Positions 1 to 8,844 of a stretch of DNA of 42,801 bases are shown here, one piece after another; positions within the stretch are counted from its first letter, which is position 1, and each line of letters starts with the position of its first letter. The notes under the pieces are model-generated. The model ran no database searches. It saw only the letters and a list, made by a program, of their open reading frames with translations, and was not told the origin of the DNA. Origin of the DNA: Alloalcanivorax gelatiniphagus (GTDB taxonomy: Bacteria; Pseudomonadota; Gammaproteobacteria; Pseudomonadales; Alcanivoracaceae); contig NZ_VCQT01000018.1 in NCBI RefSeq assembly GCF_005938655.1, positions 1 through 42,801 on the forward strand, read 5' to 3'. The position numbers and the translations under genes are program-made.

Positions 1-16
1 CCGTGGAAAGACACAA

Positions 17-92
17 GGAGCGACTTCAGTCGCGATGCCTTTCGGTGGGTATCTTTATCGCGACTAAAGTCGCTCCTACAGTCGCTCCTACA
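17..92. repeat. REP-like palindromic element
   Basis: A left arm at 17-36 (core GGAGCGACTTCAGTCGCGAT) is mirrored by an arm at 57-80, with a partial second copy of the right arm tail (GTCGCTCCTACA) at 81-92. The same palindrome recurs at 6849-6913, and as a GGCTTCAGCC version at 10905-10976 and 42741-42763. All copies lie between or at the ends of genes, as expected of bacterial REP elements. This one follows the 3' end of the DAHP synthase gene. Confidence 0.75.
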
Positions 93-101
93 GATCCGCC
101 A

Positions 102-1178
102 TCAGTCGCGGGTGCGGCGGGGCAGGGTGTCGCGCACCTTGTCGGCCAGATCGATGATGGCCTGCTCGGTGGTGTCCCAGCCGATGCAGCCGTCGGTGAC
201 CGACACGCCGTATTCCAGATCGTCCAGATTGGCGGGGATCTTCTGGTTGCCCGCCTTGAGGTGGGATTCCACCATCAGGCCGACGATGGAGGTGTTGCCC
301 TCCAGAATCTGGTTGCCGATGTTTTCCATCACCAGCGGCTGCAGGCTCGGGTCCTTATTGGAGTTGGCGTGGGAGCAGTCGACCATGATGTTGGTGGACA
401 CGCCGGCCTTTTCCAGGGCGGTTTCCGCCAGCGCCACGGACACCGAATCATAGTTCGGCTTGCCGCCACCGCCGCGCAGCACCACGTGGCCGTACTGGTT
501 GCCCTTGGTGGTGGTCAGCGCCACCCGGCCGTCCGGGTCGATGCCGAGAAAACGGTGCGGATGGCAAACGCTGAGCATGGCGTTCACCGCCACGTCCAGG
601 CTGCCGTCGGTGCCGTTCTTGAAGCCCACCGGGCCGGACAGGCCGGAGGACATTTCCCGGTGGGTCTGGGATTCGGTGGTGCGCGCGCCGATGGCGGACC
701 AGGAAATCAGATCCTGAATGTACTGTGGGGTGGTCGGGTCCAGCGCCTCGGTGGCCGCCGGCAGGCCCAGCTCGGCCACGTCCAGCAGCAGCTTGCGGGC
801 AATGTTGAGGCCGTCTTCCACCTTGAAGGAATCGTTCATGTAGGGGTCGTTGATCAACCCCTTCCAGCCCACCGTGGTGCGCGGCTTCTCGAAATAGACC
901 CGCAACACCAGGAACAGGGCATCGTCGACCTTGGCGGCCAGCGTCTTGAGCCGCTCGGCGTATTCCATGGCCGCTTTCGGGTCATGGATGGAGCAGGGAC
1001 CGATCACCACGAACAGGCGCGGGTCCTTGCGATCCAGAATGTCGCGGATCTGCTGCCGGCCCCGGTACACGGTGTCCGCCGCGGCGTCGCTCAGCGGCAG
1101 TTTTTCCTTCAGGGCCCGGGGCGTGATCAGCACGTCCTGGGATTCGATGTTCAGGTCGTCGAGTTGTTGATGGCTCAT
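102..1178 (-). CDS. 3-deoxy-7-phosphoheptulonate synthase (DAHP synthase, class I)
   Basis: Condenses phosphoenolpyruvate and erythrose-4-phosphate, the first step of the shikimate pathway to aromatic amino acids; a cytosolic enzyme. The 358-residue length matches the AroF/AroG/AroH family. Visible family marks are VVIGPCSIHDPKAAMEYAERL near residue 56 (shown here as the GPCSIHD core), KPRTTVGWKG, the LDPTTPQY stretch, SGLSGPVGFKNGTDG and VDCSHANSNKD. These are the substrate- and metal-binding segments of the class I barrel. The N-terminal extension that carries allosteric inhibition in this family is present, but the sequence alone does not say which aromatic amino acid inhibits it, so no isozyme symbol is given. 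The gene is monocistronic and divergent from the chemoreceptor gene. Confidence 0.95.
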   Translation of the reverse strand: MSHQQLDDLNIESQDVLITPRALKEKLPLSDAAADTVYRGRQQIRDILDRKDPRLFVVIGPCSIHDPKAAMEYAERLKTLAAKVDDALFLVLRVYFEKPRTTVGWKGLINDPYMNDSFKVEDGLNIARKLLLDVAELGLPAATEALDPTTPQYIQDLISWSAIGARTTESQTHREMSSGLSGPVGFKNGTDGSLDVAVNAMLSVCHPHRFLGIDPDGRVALTTTKGNQYGHVVLRGGGGKPNYDSVSVALAETALEKAGVSTNIMVDCSHANSNKDPSLQPLVMENIGNQILEGNTSIVGLMVESHLKAGNQKIPANLDDLEYGVSVTDGCIGWDTTEQAIIDLADKVRDTLPRRTRD

Positions 1179-1300
1179 GGTCTGGCTGCTTGTTGGTCGT
1201 AGTGGCCGGAAGATCCGCAGTTTAGCCGAATACCGCTCAGGTTTCAGCCCGGCGTGCCGATACCGGTCGCGCCTTTTTTGCGTTTCCCATCAGGAATGAC

Positions 1301-2902
1301 ATGAAACCTTTCGCTTTTAAAGGGCTGCGTTTGCAGGCCAAGATCCTTTTGCTTTCCCTTGTGCCGCTGGTATTGGCGGTATTCGCGCTGACCGCCTGGT
1401 CCGCCATGGAGCGGGCCCGCGCCACCGAGCAAAGCCTGGAGCGCCAGCGCCAGGCGATGATTCAGATGCGTGAACTCGGCATACGCAGTGCCGCCGAGGT
1501 GGCCCGGTCGTCGATCCAGCCGCTGTTGAACATGGATGACCAGGCCGAGGCCCAGCGCCGCGCCAAGGAGATGATACTGGGCATGAAGTTCGACGGTGAC
1601 AGCTATCTGTTCGCCTACGACTACCAAGGTAATAAAGTCGCCAACGCCAATAATCCCAGCAGTAATTCCTGGGATTTGCAGGACGCGGACGGTAAATATC
1701 TGGTCCGTGACATGGTGCGCATCGCCCGGGAACAGGGGGACGGCCCCTATCAGTACAAGTGGCTGCACCCGGGCACCGGCAAGGTGGAGACCAAATACGC
1801 CTACCTGGTGTCGGTGCCGGAATGGGAGTGGGTGATCGGCACCGGTGTTTATATCACCGACATCGACGCGGACATGGCCGCCATCGAAGCGACGGCGCGG
1901 GCGGAACTGCGCCGCTCGATCCTGGTTGGCGTGCTGGCCGGCGCCGCCTTGCTGGCGGTGGTGGGCATTCTCGCCGTGGGGCTGGTGCGGCGTGTGGCCA
2001 GGCCGATTGGCGACACCGCCCGGGCCATGGAAGACATTGCCCGGGGCCGGGGTGATCTGACCCGCCGGCTGACGGTGTCCGGCAACGACGAGGTGGGCGA
2101 ACTGGCCCGCCAGTTCAACGCCTTCGTGTCGCGCATGCAGGATGCCCTCCGCGAGGTGCGCGACACCACCGGCTCGGTGAACCAGGCCGCCGGCGAGATC
2201 GCCACCGGCAGCGAGGAACTGGCCACGCGCACCGAGCAGTCCGCCGCCAGCCTGCAGGAAACCTCCGCCTCCATGGAAGAGATCACCGCCACCGTCAACC
2301 ACACCGCGGATTCCGCCGAGCGTGCCAGCACCATGGTGGAAGGCGCCGCCCGGGTGGCCGGCGAGGGCGGCCGCGCCATGCAGGAAGTGGAGACCACCAT
2401 GGCCTCCATCGACGAAGCCGCCGCACGCATCGCCGAGATCATCGGCCTGATCGACGGCATCGCCTTCCAGACCAATATCCTCGCCCTGAACGCCTCCGTG
2501 GAAGCCGCCCGCGCCGGTGAACACGGCCGGGGCTTCGCGGTGGTGGCCGAGGAAGTGCGCAACCTGGCCGGCCGCAGCGGCGATGCCGCCGCCGAGATTC
2601 GCGGCCTGATCGATACCTCGGTGACCCGCACCCGCCAGGGTTCGGAACTGGTGCGCCGGGCCGGCGCCACCATGAAGGAGATCGTGGACAGCGTGACGCC
2701 GGTGAGCGAACTGATCGGCGACATCAGCACCGGTGCCCGGGAACAGAGCCGGGGCATCGGTCAGGTCAACACGGCGGTGGCGGAAATGGACGTGATGACC
2801 CAGCAGAACGCGGCCATGGTGCAGCAGACCTCGTCCTCGGCGGCGGAGATGCGCCGCCACGCCGAACGGCTGGACAAGCTGATCCAATCCTTCGTGCTGT
2901 AA
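1301..2902 (+). CDS. methyl-accepting chemotaxis protein with Cache sensor
   Basis: Transmembrane chemoreceptor, 533 residues. A first membrane helix is at about residues 14-33. The periplasmic single-Cache-2 type domain spans about 40-195 ([31 protein letters not shown]). A second membrane helix lies at about 205-227, then a HAMP domain to about 280, and a long cytoplasmic coiled coil. The signalling tip motif is intact ([18 protein letters not shown] followed by [18 protein letters not shown]). No C-terminal CheR-binding pentapeptide is seen; the protein ends DKLIQSFVL. The start follows CAGGAATGAC. The ligand is unknown, though sCache_2 receptors often bind small organic acids. No chemotaxis genes lie nearby, so this is an orphan receptor. 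Confidence 0.95.
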   Translation: MKPFAFKGLRLQAKILLLSLVPLVLAVFALTAWSAMERARATEQSLERQRQAMIQMRELGIRSAAEVARSSIQPLLNMDDQAEAQRRAKEMILGMKFDGDSYLFAYDYQGNKVANANNPSSNSWDLQDADGKYLVRDMVRIAREQGDGPYQYKWLHPGTGKVETKYAYLVSVPEWEWVIGTGVYITDIDADMAAIEATARAELRRSILVGVLAGAALLAVVGILAVGLVRRVARPIGDTARAMEDIARGRGDLTRRLTVSGNDEVGELARQFNAFVSRMQDALREVRDTTGSVNQAAGEIATGSEELATRTEQSAASLQETSASMEEITATVNHTADSAERASTMVEGAARVAGEGGRAMQEVETTMASIDEAAARIAEIIGLIDGIAFQTNILALNASVEAARAGEHGRGFAVVAEEVRNLAGRSGDAAAEIRGLIDTSVTRTRQGSELVRRAGATMKEIVDSVTPVSELIGDISTGAREQSRGIGQVNTAVAEMDVMTQQNAAMVQQTSSSAAEMRRHAERLDKLIQSFVL

Positions 2903-2915
2903 ACCCGTGGCCGGC

Positions 2916-3623
2916 TCAGACGCCGGCCAGCAATTCCGCCACGTATTCCGGCACCCGCTGGGAGGCCGGGCCGTGGCGGTGCTCGGCGAAGGCGGTGGCC
3001 TGCTCCGAGGGCTCCAGATTGAGTTCCACGGTGTGGGCGCCGTGGCCGCGGGCCTCGGCCACGAAGCCGGCGGCCGGGTAGACGTTGCCGCTGGTGCCGA
3101 TGCTGATAAAACGCTGGCAGCCGGCCAGAGCGTCGAAGATCCGATCCATCTCCAGGGGCACCTCCCCGAACCACACCACATGGGGCCGCAGGCAGCCGGG
3201 CACCCCGCACACCGGGCACGCCAACTCCGGGCTCAGCTCCCCGTCCACCGGCACCAGCGCGTCGGTGGCGCGGCAGCGCGCCTTGAGCAGTTCGCCGTGC
3301 ATATGAATCACATTGTGGCTGCCTGCGCGCTCGTGCAGGTCGTCCACGTTCTGGGTCACCAGCAGCACCTGGCCGGGCAGGGCGCGCTCCAGTTCGGCCA
3401 GCGCCCGGTGGGCGGCGTTGGGCTGGATCGCCGGGTCGCGCAGCTGGGCGCGGCGCTGGTTGTAGAAGCGCTGCACGCCGTGCGGATCGCGCTGAAACGC
3501 CTGCGGCGTGGCCACGTCTTCCAGGCGGTGGTTTTCCCACAGTCCGCCGCTGTCGCGGAAGGTGCGGATGCCGGATTCCGCCGAGATTCCGGCGCCGGTA
3601 AGTATTACAATCTTTTCCTGCAT
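2916..3623 (-). CDS. cobB: NAD-dependent protein deacylase, Sir2/CobB family
   Basis: Sirtuin that removes acyl groups from lysines using NAD, releasing nicotinamide and O-acyl-ADP-ribose; cytosolic. The 235-residue protein shows the NAD-binding [14 protein letters not shown], the [12 protein letters not shown] segment, the catalytic His in [11 protein letters not shown], and [10 protein letters not shown]. Tyr and Arg in FYNQRR match the Y-x-x-R pair of class III (desuccinylase-type) sirtuins. The zinc site looks degenerate: a CPVC pair is present but only one Cys stands where the first pair is expected, as in some CobB proteins. The ATG at 3623 is chosen; a TTG at 3650 would add nine residues but has no better ribosome site. 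It converges with the chemoreceptor gene. Confidence 0.92.
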   Translation of the reverse strand: MQEKIVILTGAGISAESGIRTFRDSGGLWENHRLEDVATPQAFQRDPHGVQRFYNQRRAQLRDPAIQPNAAHRALAELERALPGQVLLVTQNVDDLHERAGSHNVIHMHGELLKARCRATDALVPVDGELSPELACPVCGVPGCLRPHVVWFGEVPLEMDRIFDALAGCQRFISIGTSGNVYPAAGFVAEARGHGAHTVELNLEPSEQATAFAEHRHGPASQRVPEYVAELLAGV

Positions 3624-3665
3624 GGGTGAGCGTCTCCCGTTACCGTTCAACGTTCGCGGAGTGTT

Positions 3666-4040
3666 ATGGATACCATTATCTCACGACAGGAAGTGCTGTC
3701 GTTACCGGCCCGGGGCGCCGTCAATCTGCTGCACTTTCACCAGGGCATGATCCTGGTGGTGGGGGCCGACGCGGTGGGGCTGTACCGAGACCGGCGCTCG
3801 GTGGAAGACCCCCTGGCCAACGGCCTGGTGGGCTACGAGCCGATTCCGGAACCCCTGCGGCCGGTATTCATCGACCCGGAAGGCTACGTCAGCGAACAGA
3901 CCTCCGGTTTTATCGGCCTCAGCTCCGGTGCCGCCCTGTTCGTGCGCCCGGATGGCGTGGCCCTGTATCCCACCAGCCTGGACGCGCTGCATAATCGTGA
4001 CTGTTGCTGGCTGATTCCCTTTCCGCCCCTGAATGCCTGA
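3666..4040 (+). CDS. hypothetical protein, 124 aa
   Basis: No family recognised. The protein is short, with no signal peptide or membrane segment, and it is rich in beta-type hydrophobic patches ([25 protein letters not shown]; quoted core [20 protein letters not shown]). It has paired Cys near the C-terminus ([10 protein letters not shown]). The ATG follows GGAG at a 4-nt spacing. It is divergent from cobB with only 42 bp between the starts, so the two share a control region. It lies 66 bp before the GNAT-hydrolase gene in the same direction and may be co-transcribed with it, although a hairpin separates them. Confidence 0.7.
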   Translation: MDTIISRQEVLSLPARGAVNLLHFHQGMILVVGADAVGLYRDRRSVEDPLANGLVGYEPIPEPLRPVFIDPEGYVSEQTSGFIGLSSGAALFVRPDGVALYPTSLDALHNRDCCWLIPFPPLNA

Positions 4041-4041
4041 C

Positions 4042-4069
4042 CCCGCGACGGACCGAAGTACGTCGCGGG
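4042..4069 (+). other. stem-loop between two genes
   Basis: CCCGCGAC at 4042-4049 pairs perfectly with GTCGCGGG at 4062-4069 around a 12-nt loop. No T-run follows, so it is not a classical terminator. It may be an RNA-stabilising or attenuating hairpin between the 124-aa gene and the GNAT-hydrolase gene. Confidence 0.4.
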
Positions 4070-4106
4070 CGCGGCCGCCACCGCGAAGATGTTATTGGAG
4101 AAAAGC

Positions 4107-5651
4107 ATGGCCGAAGAAAGTACACGACTGCGTCTGCGCCAACTGACCGGTGAGGATTACCCGGCCCTGGCCCGTCTGATGGACATGGTCTATCACGACA
4201 TTGGTGGCGCCTGGCCGGAAGAGACCGTCACCACCCTGATCCGGCTGTTCCCGGAAGGGCAGATGGTGATCGAGGACAACGGCACCTTGGTGGCCACCGC
4301 GCTGACCATCAAGGTCAGCTACGACCGCTTCTCCAACCCGCACCGCTATGAAGATCTTATCACCGACGACAAGGTGCGCTCCCACAGCCGCAAGGGCGAC
4401 GCCCTCTACGGCCTGGATGTGTTCGTGGACCCGGAGTACCGGGGCTACCGGCTGGGCCGGCGCCTCTACGAGGCGCGCAAGGAACTGTGCCGCGAGGAAA
4501 ACCTGCGCGCCATTCTGGCCGGCGGCCGGCTGCCCGGTTACAAGGACTACGCCGACCGCATGGGCGTCACCGAATACATCGAGCAGGTGGAGGCGCGGGC
4601 GATCTACGATCCGATTCTGACCTTCCAGCTGTCCAATGGCTTCGACGTCAAACGGCTGCTCACCAAGTACCTGCCGGAGGACGAAAGCTCTCGGGGCTAC
4701 GCCACCCTGCTGGAATGGGACAACATCCTCTACCAGCCGGACGACGACAGCGACTGGCCGCGCCGCTCGGTGGTGCGCCTGGGCGTGGTGCAGCGGCGCA
4801 TGCGCGCCGCCCGCTCGGTGGAAGACCTGCTCAGCCAGGTGGAATTCTTCGTCGATTCCCTGTCCGACTACCGGGCCGACTTCGCGGTGCTGCCGGAGTT
4901 CTTCAGCGCCCCGTTGATGGGTCTGAAACCGGACCTGAACTCGGTGGAGGCGGTGCGCTACCTGGCCAGCTTCACCGAGGAAATCCGCGACGCCATGGCG
5001 GACATGGCGGTGAGCTACAACATCAACATCATCGGCGGTTCCATGCCGCTGGAAGAGGACGGCCGCATCTACAACGTGGCCTACCTGATGCGCCGCGACG
5101 GCTCCGTGGAAGAGCAGAAGAAGATCCACATCACCCCCCACGAACGCAAGGACTGGGCGATCCAGGGCGGTAACGACCTGCGCATCTTCGACACCGACGC
5201 CGGCCGCATCGGCATCCTGATCTGCTACGACGTGGAGTTCCCGGAACTGGGCCGGCTGCTGGCGGAGCAGGGCATGGAAATCCTGTTCGTGCCGTTCTGG
5301 ACCGACACCAAGAACGGTTACCTGCGGGTGCGCCACTGCGCCCAGGCCCGCGCCATCGAGAACGAATGCTACGTGGCCATTTCCGGCAGCGTCGGCAATC
5401 TGCCCCGGGTGGACAACGTGGACATCCAGTACGCCCAGTCGGCGGTGTTCTCGCCCAGCGACTTCTACTTTCCCCACGACGGCACCATCAGCGAATCAGT
5501 ACCCAACACCGAGATGCTGCTGTTCGCCGACGTGGACCTGGAAAAGCTCAAGCTGCTGCACAGCGAGGGCTCGGTCACCAACCTGCGCGACCGCCGCAAG
5601 GACCTCTACAATCTGGTATGGCGCGGCCGCCGGGCGCTGGACGCGGAATAA
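4107..5651 (+). CDS. bifunctional GNAT acetyltransferase / carbon-nitrogen hydrolase
   Basis: Two-domain protein of 514 residues. The N-terminal ~200 residues are a GNAT N-acetyltransferase (LDVFVDPEYRGYRLGRRLYEARKELC is the acetyl-CoA loop region; core PEYRGYRLGRRLY). From about residue 215 a nitrilase/amidase-family hydrolase follows. It carries the expected Glu (FAVLPEFFSAP), Lys (EEQKKIHITPHE) and Cys (GILICYDVEFPELG). Fusions of this order are a recognised family but the substrate is not known; an acyl-amide substrate is an inference. GGAG at 4097-4100 is placed 6 nt before ATG 4107, which is why this start is preferred over an ATG 18 bp upstream. Confidence 0.9.
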   Translation: MAEESTRLRLRQLTGEDYPALARLMDMVYHDIGGAWPEETVTTLIRLFPEGQMVIEDNGTLVATALTIKVSYDRFSNPHRYEDLITDDKVRSHSRKGDALYGLDVFVDPEYRGYRLGRRLYEARKELCREENLRAILAGGRLPGYKDYADRMGVTEYIEQVEARAIYDPILTFQLSNGFDVKRLLTKYLPEDESSRGYATLLEWDNILYQPDDDSDWPRRSVVRLGVVQRRMRAARSVEDLLSQVEFFVDSLSDYRADFAVLPEFFSAPLMGLKPDLNSVEAVRYLASFTEEIRDAMADMAVSYNINIIGGSMPLEEDGRIYNVAYLMRRDGSVEEQKKIHITPHERKDWAIQGGNDLRIFDTDAGRIGILICYDVEFPELGRLLAEQGMEILFVPFWTDTKNGYLRVRHCAQARAIENECYVAISGSVGNLPRVDNVDIQYAQSAVFSPSDFYFPHDGTISESVPNTEMLLFADVDLEKLKLLHSEGSVTNLRDRRKDLYNLVWRGRRALDAE

Positions 5652-5655
5652 CCGC

Positions 5656-6543
5656 TCAGCGCCACTCCCGGAACGCCTCCACCACCGGGGCGGCCAGCGC
5701 CTCGGCGGCGGGGGACAGCGGCTCGCCGCGCAGCAGGGCAAGGCGGTAATTGCCCAGCGGTGGCAGGCCGCACTCGCTGCCCAGCCGCCGCAGCGGCGGG
5801 CGCACCAGGCTGCGCGGGAAAGGCGCCACCGCCAGATCGGCGAGCATGGCCGCCTCCTGGCCGGCGCAGTTCTCGCTGCTGTAGGCGATGCGGTAGTCCA
5901 TGCCGGCCTGATCCAGTGCCGCCAGGGCCATGCTCCGCCAAGCGCAGCCGTGGCTGGCGAGCGCCAGCGGCAGCGGTGATCGCTGCACCGCCACGCCGCC
6001 TTCCCGACCGGCCCATACCAGGGGCTCGGTGTGCACCACTTCCCCCAGGCCCGGGGCCAGGTCGTCATTGCCTTCGGTGACCAGCACCAGGTCCAGCTTC
6101 TCCTCCGCCATTCGTTCGACCAGCTCGCCGCTGCGCCCGGCCACCACCTCCACCTGCACCGCCGGGTGCCCGCTGGCGAAGCGGCTCAGCACCTGCGGCA
6201 GGATGCGGGTGCCGATGTCGTCCGGCGTGCCCAGGCGCACCACGCCGTCCAGGGCCGGCGTCAGAAACCGGGCCACCGCCTCCTGGTTCAGCTTCAACAG
6301 CCGCCGCCCGTAACCGAGCAGCATCTCGCCCTCCGGGGTCAGTCGCACCTGGCGGGCTTCGCGCACGAACAGCGGATGGCCAAGGGTCTCCTCCAGCCGT
6401 TTGATCTGCATGCTCAGCGCCGAAGGGGTACGGAACACCTGCCGGGCGGCGCGGGTGAAGCTGCCGCTTTCGGCGATGGCCACGAAGCTGCGCAGCACAT
6501 CGGTATCGAGCAGGGGCGGAGGAGTGGGGGAGGACACCGTCAT
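5656..6543 (-). CDS. LysR-family transcriptional regulator (LrhA/HexA-like)
   Basis: A 295-residue regulator. The N-terminal winged helix-turn-helix reads LRSFVAIAESGSFTRAARQV then RTPSALSMQIKRLEE. The substrate-binding domain begins near residue 90 (VRLGTPDDIGTRILPQVL). The TPSA-S-QIKRLEE form is like LrhA/HexA regulators. It is transcribed away from the small DUF1127-like gene at 6658, and the region between carries a perfect dyad with T-N11-A geometry (6552-6570), so autoregulation and control of the neighbour are likely. The 3' end sits 4 bp from the end of the GNAT-hydrolase gene (convergent), with no visible terminator between them. Confidence 0.93.
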   Translation of the reverse strand: MTVSSPTPPPLLDTDVLRSFVAIAESGSFTRAARQVFRTPSALSMQIKRLEETLGHPLFVREARQVRLTPEGEMLLGYGRRLLKLNQEAVARFLTPALDGVVRLGTPDDIGTRILPQVLSRFASGHPAVQVEVVAGRSGELVERMAEEKLDLVLVTEGNDDLAPGLGEVVHTEPLVWAGREGGVAVQRSPLPLALASHGCAWRSMALAALDQAGMDYRIAYSSENCAGQEAAMLADLAVAPFPRSLVRPPLRRLGSECGLPPLGNYRLALLRGEPLSPAAEALAAPVVEAFREWR

Positions 6544-6551
6544 GGTTATTG

Positions 6552-6570
6552 CCTTCAGTAAAACTGAAGG
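6552..6570. promoter_or_regulatory. probable LysR operator
   Basis: CCTTCAGT at 6552-6559 and ACTGAAGG at 6563-6570 form a perfect 8-bp dyad around AAA. T6555 and A6567 give the T-N11-A spacing of LysR boxes. The site is 9 bp upstream of the regulator's start codon and upstream of the divergent small gene. The regulator's own binding is inferred. Confidence 0.6.
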
Positions 6571-6657
6571 ATGAGTGTAGATCTTTTCGTTGGATTGAAC
6601 AAAGACCGGCGGCGATGCTGGGGGCCTTCGAACCGGATATCAGGAAAGGAGCCCATC

Positions 6658-6900
6658 ATGAATACCCGCGAATCCGACCATCAATCACGCCCGACCCGGC
6701 CCCGGGAACCGGAACTTTATATGCCGGCGATGCCGCCCCTGGGCCTGATCCATGCCCTGGAGACCCGCGTGCGCGCCTGGTTGAAACGTCGGCGCCTGCG
6801 CCGCTTCGAACGTCACCAGGACGCCGCGCCAGTGGTACCTGGCGGTGGTAGGAGCGACTTCAGTCGCGATGAAGATGGCACCGGCGCTGGTCGCGACTGA
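6658..6900 (+). CDS. small DUF1127-like protein with C-terminus lying in a REP element
   Basis: An 80-residue product with AAAGGA at 6645-6650 before ATG 6658. Residues about 28-52 (LIHALETRVRAWLKRRRLRR) form a basic amphipathic helix like the first half of DUF1127 proteins. The usual continuation (a second helix of the type LDDRLLRDIGL) is missing. Instead the reading frame runs into the REP-like palindrome at 6849-6913, which encodes the last ~17 residues. DUF1127 genes are often found opposite LysR genes. The gene may therefore be truncated by the repeat, or it may be a short unrelated protein. Confidence 0.5.
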   Translation: MNTRESDHQSRPTRPREPELYMPAMPPLGLIHALETRVRAWLKRRRLRRFERHQDAAPVVPGGGRSDFSRDEDGTGAGRD

Positions 6901-6913
6901 AGTCGCTCCTACA
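6849..6913. repeat. REP-like palindromic element
   Basis: The left arm at 6849-6870 (core GGAGCGACTTCAGTCGCGAT) and the right arm at 6891-6913 are inverted, separated by 20 bp. It is the same element type as at 17-92. It supplies the 3' coding end and stop codon of the small gene at 6658. Confidence 0.75.
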
Positions 6914-6936
6914 TCCGGCCGGCCGTTGAAGCGCAT

Positions 6937-6965
6937 AAAAAAAGCGCCCCGAGGGGCGCTTTTTC
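6937..6965. terminator. bidirectional rho-independent terminator
   Basis: A7-GCGCCC, loop CGAG, GGGCGC-T5. A strong GC stem is flanked by A and T runs, so it can act on both strands. It lies 21 bp past the ETF-QO stop codon on the minus strand and also after the small plus-strand gene. Confidence 0.88.
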
Positions 6966-6985
6966 TGTTCCGGTGAGGGACCCGC

Positions 6986-8641
6986 TTACATGTTCGGGTA
7001 GTTGGGCCCGCCGGTGCCTTCCGGGGCCACCCAGTTGATGTTCTGGGTGGGGTCCTTGATGTCGCAGGTCTTACAGTGCACGCAGTTCTGGGCGTTGATC
7101 TGGAACCGCTTTTCCCCGCTGGTCTCGTCCTCGACCACTTCGTACACGCCCGCCGGGCAATAACGCTGCGCCGGTTCGTTGTACTTGGGCAGGTTGTACT
7201 CGATGGGGATGCTCGGGTCCTTCAACTGCAGGTGGCAGGGCTGATCTTCTTCGTGGTTGGTGTTGGACAGAAACACCGAATCCAGCTTGTTGAAGGTCAG
7301 TTTGCCGTCCGGCTTCGGATAATCGATCTTCTTGCACTGATCCGCCGGCTTCAGGGTGTCATGGTCCGGGGTGGTATCGCGCATGGTGAACGGCAGCTTG
7401 CCGTTGAAGATGTTCAGATCGACGAACGCGAAGGCGGAACCCAGCAGATTGCCGAACTTGTGCTGGGCGGGGCCGAAGTTGCGTTGTTGATGCAGCTCTT
7501 CGTGGACCCAGCTGTTCTCGAAGGTGGCCTTGTACTCGCTCAGCTCGTCACCGGCGCGGCCATCGGCGATGGCCTTGGCGATGGTCTCGGCGGCCATCAT
7601 GCCGGACTTCATGGCGGTGTGGTTGCCCTTGATCTTGGCGAAGTTCAGGGTGCCGGCGTCACAGCCCACCAGGATACCGCCCGGGAAGGTCATCTTCGGC
7701 AGCGATTGCAGGCCGCCCTTGGCGATGGCACGGGCGCCGTAGCTCACACGCTTGCCACCTTCCAGGTACTTTTTGACTTCCGGATGGGTCTTCCAGCGCT
7801 GCATCTCGTCGAACGGCGAAACGTGCGGGTTGGAATAGGCCAGGTCGGTGATCAGGCCCAGGGTCACCTGATTGTCTTCCAGGTGGTACAGGAAGGCACC
7901 GCCCGGGGAACCGGATTCGCTCAGCGGCCAACCGGCGCTGTGCATTACCAGGCCCTTCTTATGCTTGGACGGGTCGATTTCCCACAGCTCCTTGATGCCG
8001 ATGCCATAGTGCTGCGGGTCCACGCCTTCGCGCAGGTTGTACTTCTCCATCAGCTGCTTGCCCAGGTGGCCACGGCAGCCTTCGGAGAACACGGTGTACT
8101 TGGCGTGCAGCTCCATGCCCGGGTCGTAGCTGGGCTTGTGCTCGCCGTCGGCGGCGACACCCATCTGACCGGTGGCGATGCCTTTCACGGAACCGTCTTC
8201 GTTATAGAGGATCTCGCTGGCGGCGAAGCCCGGGAAAATCTCGATGCCCATGCCTTCCGCCTGTTCCGCCAGCCAGCGGCACAGGTTGCCCAACGAAATC
8301 ACATAGTTGCCTTCGTTGTGCATGGTCTTCGGCGCGAACGGGCCGGGTACCTTGCTGGCTTTGTCGGCGCCGGTGAAATAGTAGATTTCATCGGTGGTCA
8401 CCGGCGCGTTGAGGGGGGCGCCTTTCTCTTTCCAGTCGGGGAACAGTTCGTTCAGCGCGCGCGGCTCGAACACCGCGCCGGAAAGAATATGGGCGCCCAC
8501 TTCGGAGCCCTTCTCGACGACCACTACGCTGAGTTCCTGGCCGCTTTCCTGGGCGATTTGGCCGAGCCGGCAGGCGGTTGCCAGACCGGAGGGGCCGGCG
8601 CCGACGATGACTACGTCGACTTCCATTGATTCGCGTTCCAC
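6986..8641 (-). CDS. electron transfer flavoprotein-ubiquinone oxidoreductase (ETF-QO)
   Basis: Membrane-associated FAD and 4Fe-4S enzyme that passes electrons from ETF (EtfA/EtfB, encoded next door) to ubiquinone, linking fatty-acid and amino-acid dehydrogenases to respiration. The 551-residue protein has an FAD-binding GAGPSGLATACRL near the N-terminus, the ILSGAVFEPRALNELFP segment, and a C-terminal ferredoxin-like cluster (CPAGVYEV, then NCVHCKTCDIKDPTQNINW). It ends GTGGPNYPNM as in the family. The start is GTG at 8641 with AGGAG 7 nt upstream; an in-frame ATG at 8626 is the alternative. It is divergent from etfBA. Confidence 0.96.
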   Translation of the reverse strand: MERESMEVDVVIVGAGPSGLATACRLGQIAQESGQELSVVVVEKGSEVGAHILSGAVFEPRALNELFPDWKEKGAPLNAPVTTDEIYYFTGADKASKVPGPFAPKTMHNEGNYVISLGNLCRWLAEQAEGMGIEIFPGFAASEILYNEDGSVKGIATGQMGVAADGEHKPSYDPGMELHAKYTVFSEGCRGHLGKQLMEKYNLREGVDPQHYGIGIKELWEIDPSKHKKGLVMHSAGWPLSESGSPGGAFLYHLEDNQVTLGLITDLAYSNPHVSPFDEMQRWKTHPEVKKYLEGGKRVSYGARAIAKGGLQSLPKMTFPGGILVGCDAGTLNFAKIKGNHTAMKSGMMAAETIAKAIADGRAGDELSEYKATFENSWVHEELHQQRNFGPAQHKFGNLLGSAFAFVDLNIFNGKLPFTMRDTTPDHDTLKPADQCKKIDYPKPDGKLTFNKLDSVFLSNTNHEEDQPCHLQLKDPSIPIEYNLPKYNEPAQRYCPAGVYEVVEDETSGEKRFQINAQNCVHCKTCDIKDPTQNINWVAPEGTGGPNYPNM

Positions 8642-8777
8642 AGCCTGTCTCCTAGCTTTCGGTTGCGTTACGGCCCTTATTTTGCCTTGTATGGGCCGGC
8701 CGGGACCTCGCCGTGACGCCGTGAGCCTGAGGCTGTCTGGCCTGGCCGGTGCGGGCGGAGGTTCTTGGGGTGGCGCG

Positions 8778-8806
8778 AGTATATAAGCATCCGCTGGACG
8801 GCACCA
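8778..8806 (-). promoter_or_regulatory. possible ETF-QO promoter
   Basis: On the minus strand TATACT (8783-8778) is a good -10 hexamer. The sequence 17 bp upstream (8806-8801, TGGTGC) is a weak -35. The 524-bp gap between the divergent ETF-QO and etfB genes (8642-9165) holds this, the two operator-like palindromes described next, and a possible etfB -35 (TTGACC at 8967) with no convincing -10. Nothing else is recognised there. Confidence 0.35.
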
Positions 8807-8820
8807 CCAATTGGGCAGAT

Positions 8821-8837
8821 GTGAAACCCTCTTTCAC
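8821..8837. promoter_or_regulatory. operator-like inverted repeat
   Basis: GTGAAA at 8821-8826 and TTTCAC at 8832-8837 are perfect inverted arms around 5 bp. It lies 7 bp from the PsrA-like box, in the shared region between divergent ETF genes. The binding protein is unknown. Confidence 0.45.
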
Positions 8838-8844
8838 AAATGCT

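Noticed and set aside
3-1202. Long plus-strand frame opposite the DAHP synthase gene, and similar long antisense frames opposite the chemoreceptor, ETF-QO, GNAT-hydrolase and sulfatase genes.
   Set aside because: GC-rich coding DNA gives long antisense open frames. None shows a family match or ribosome site, while the opposite strand encodes a clear protein.
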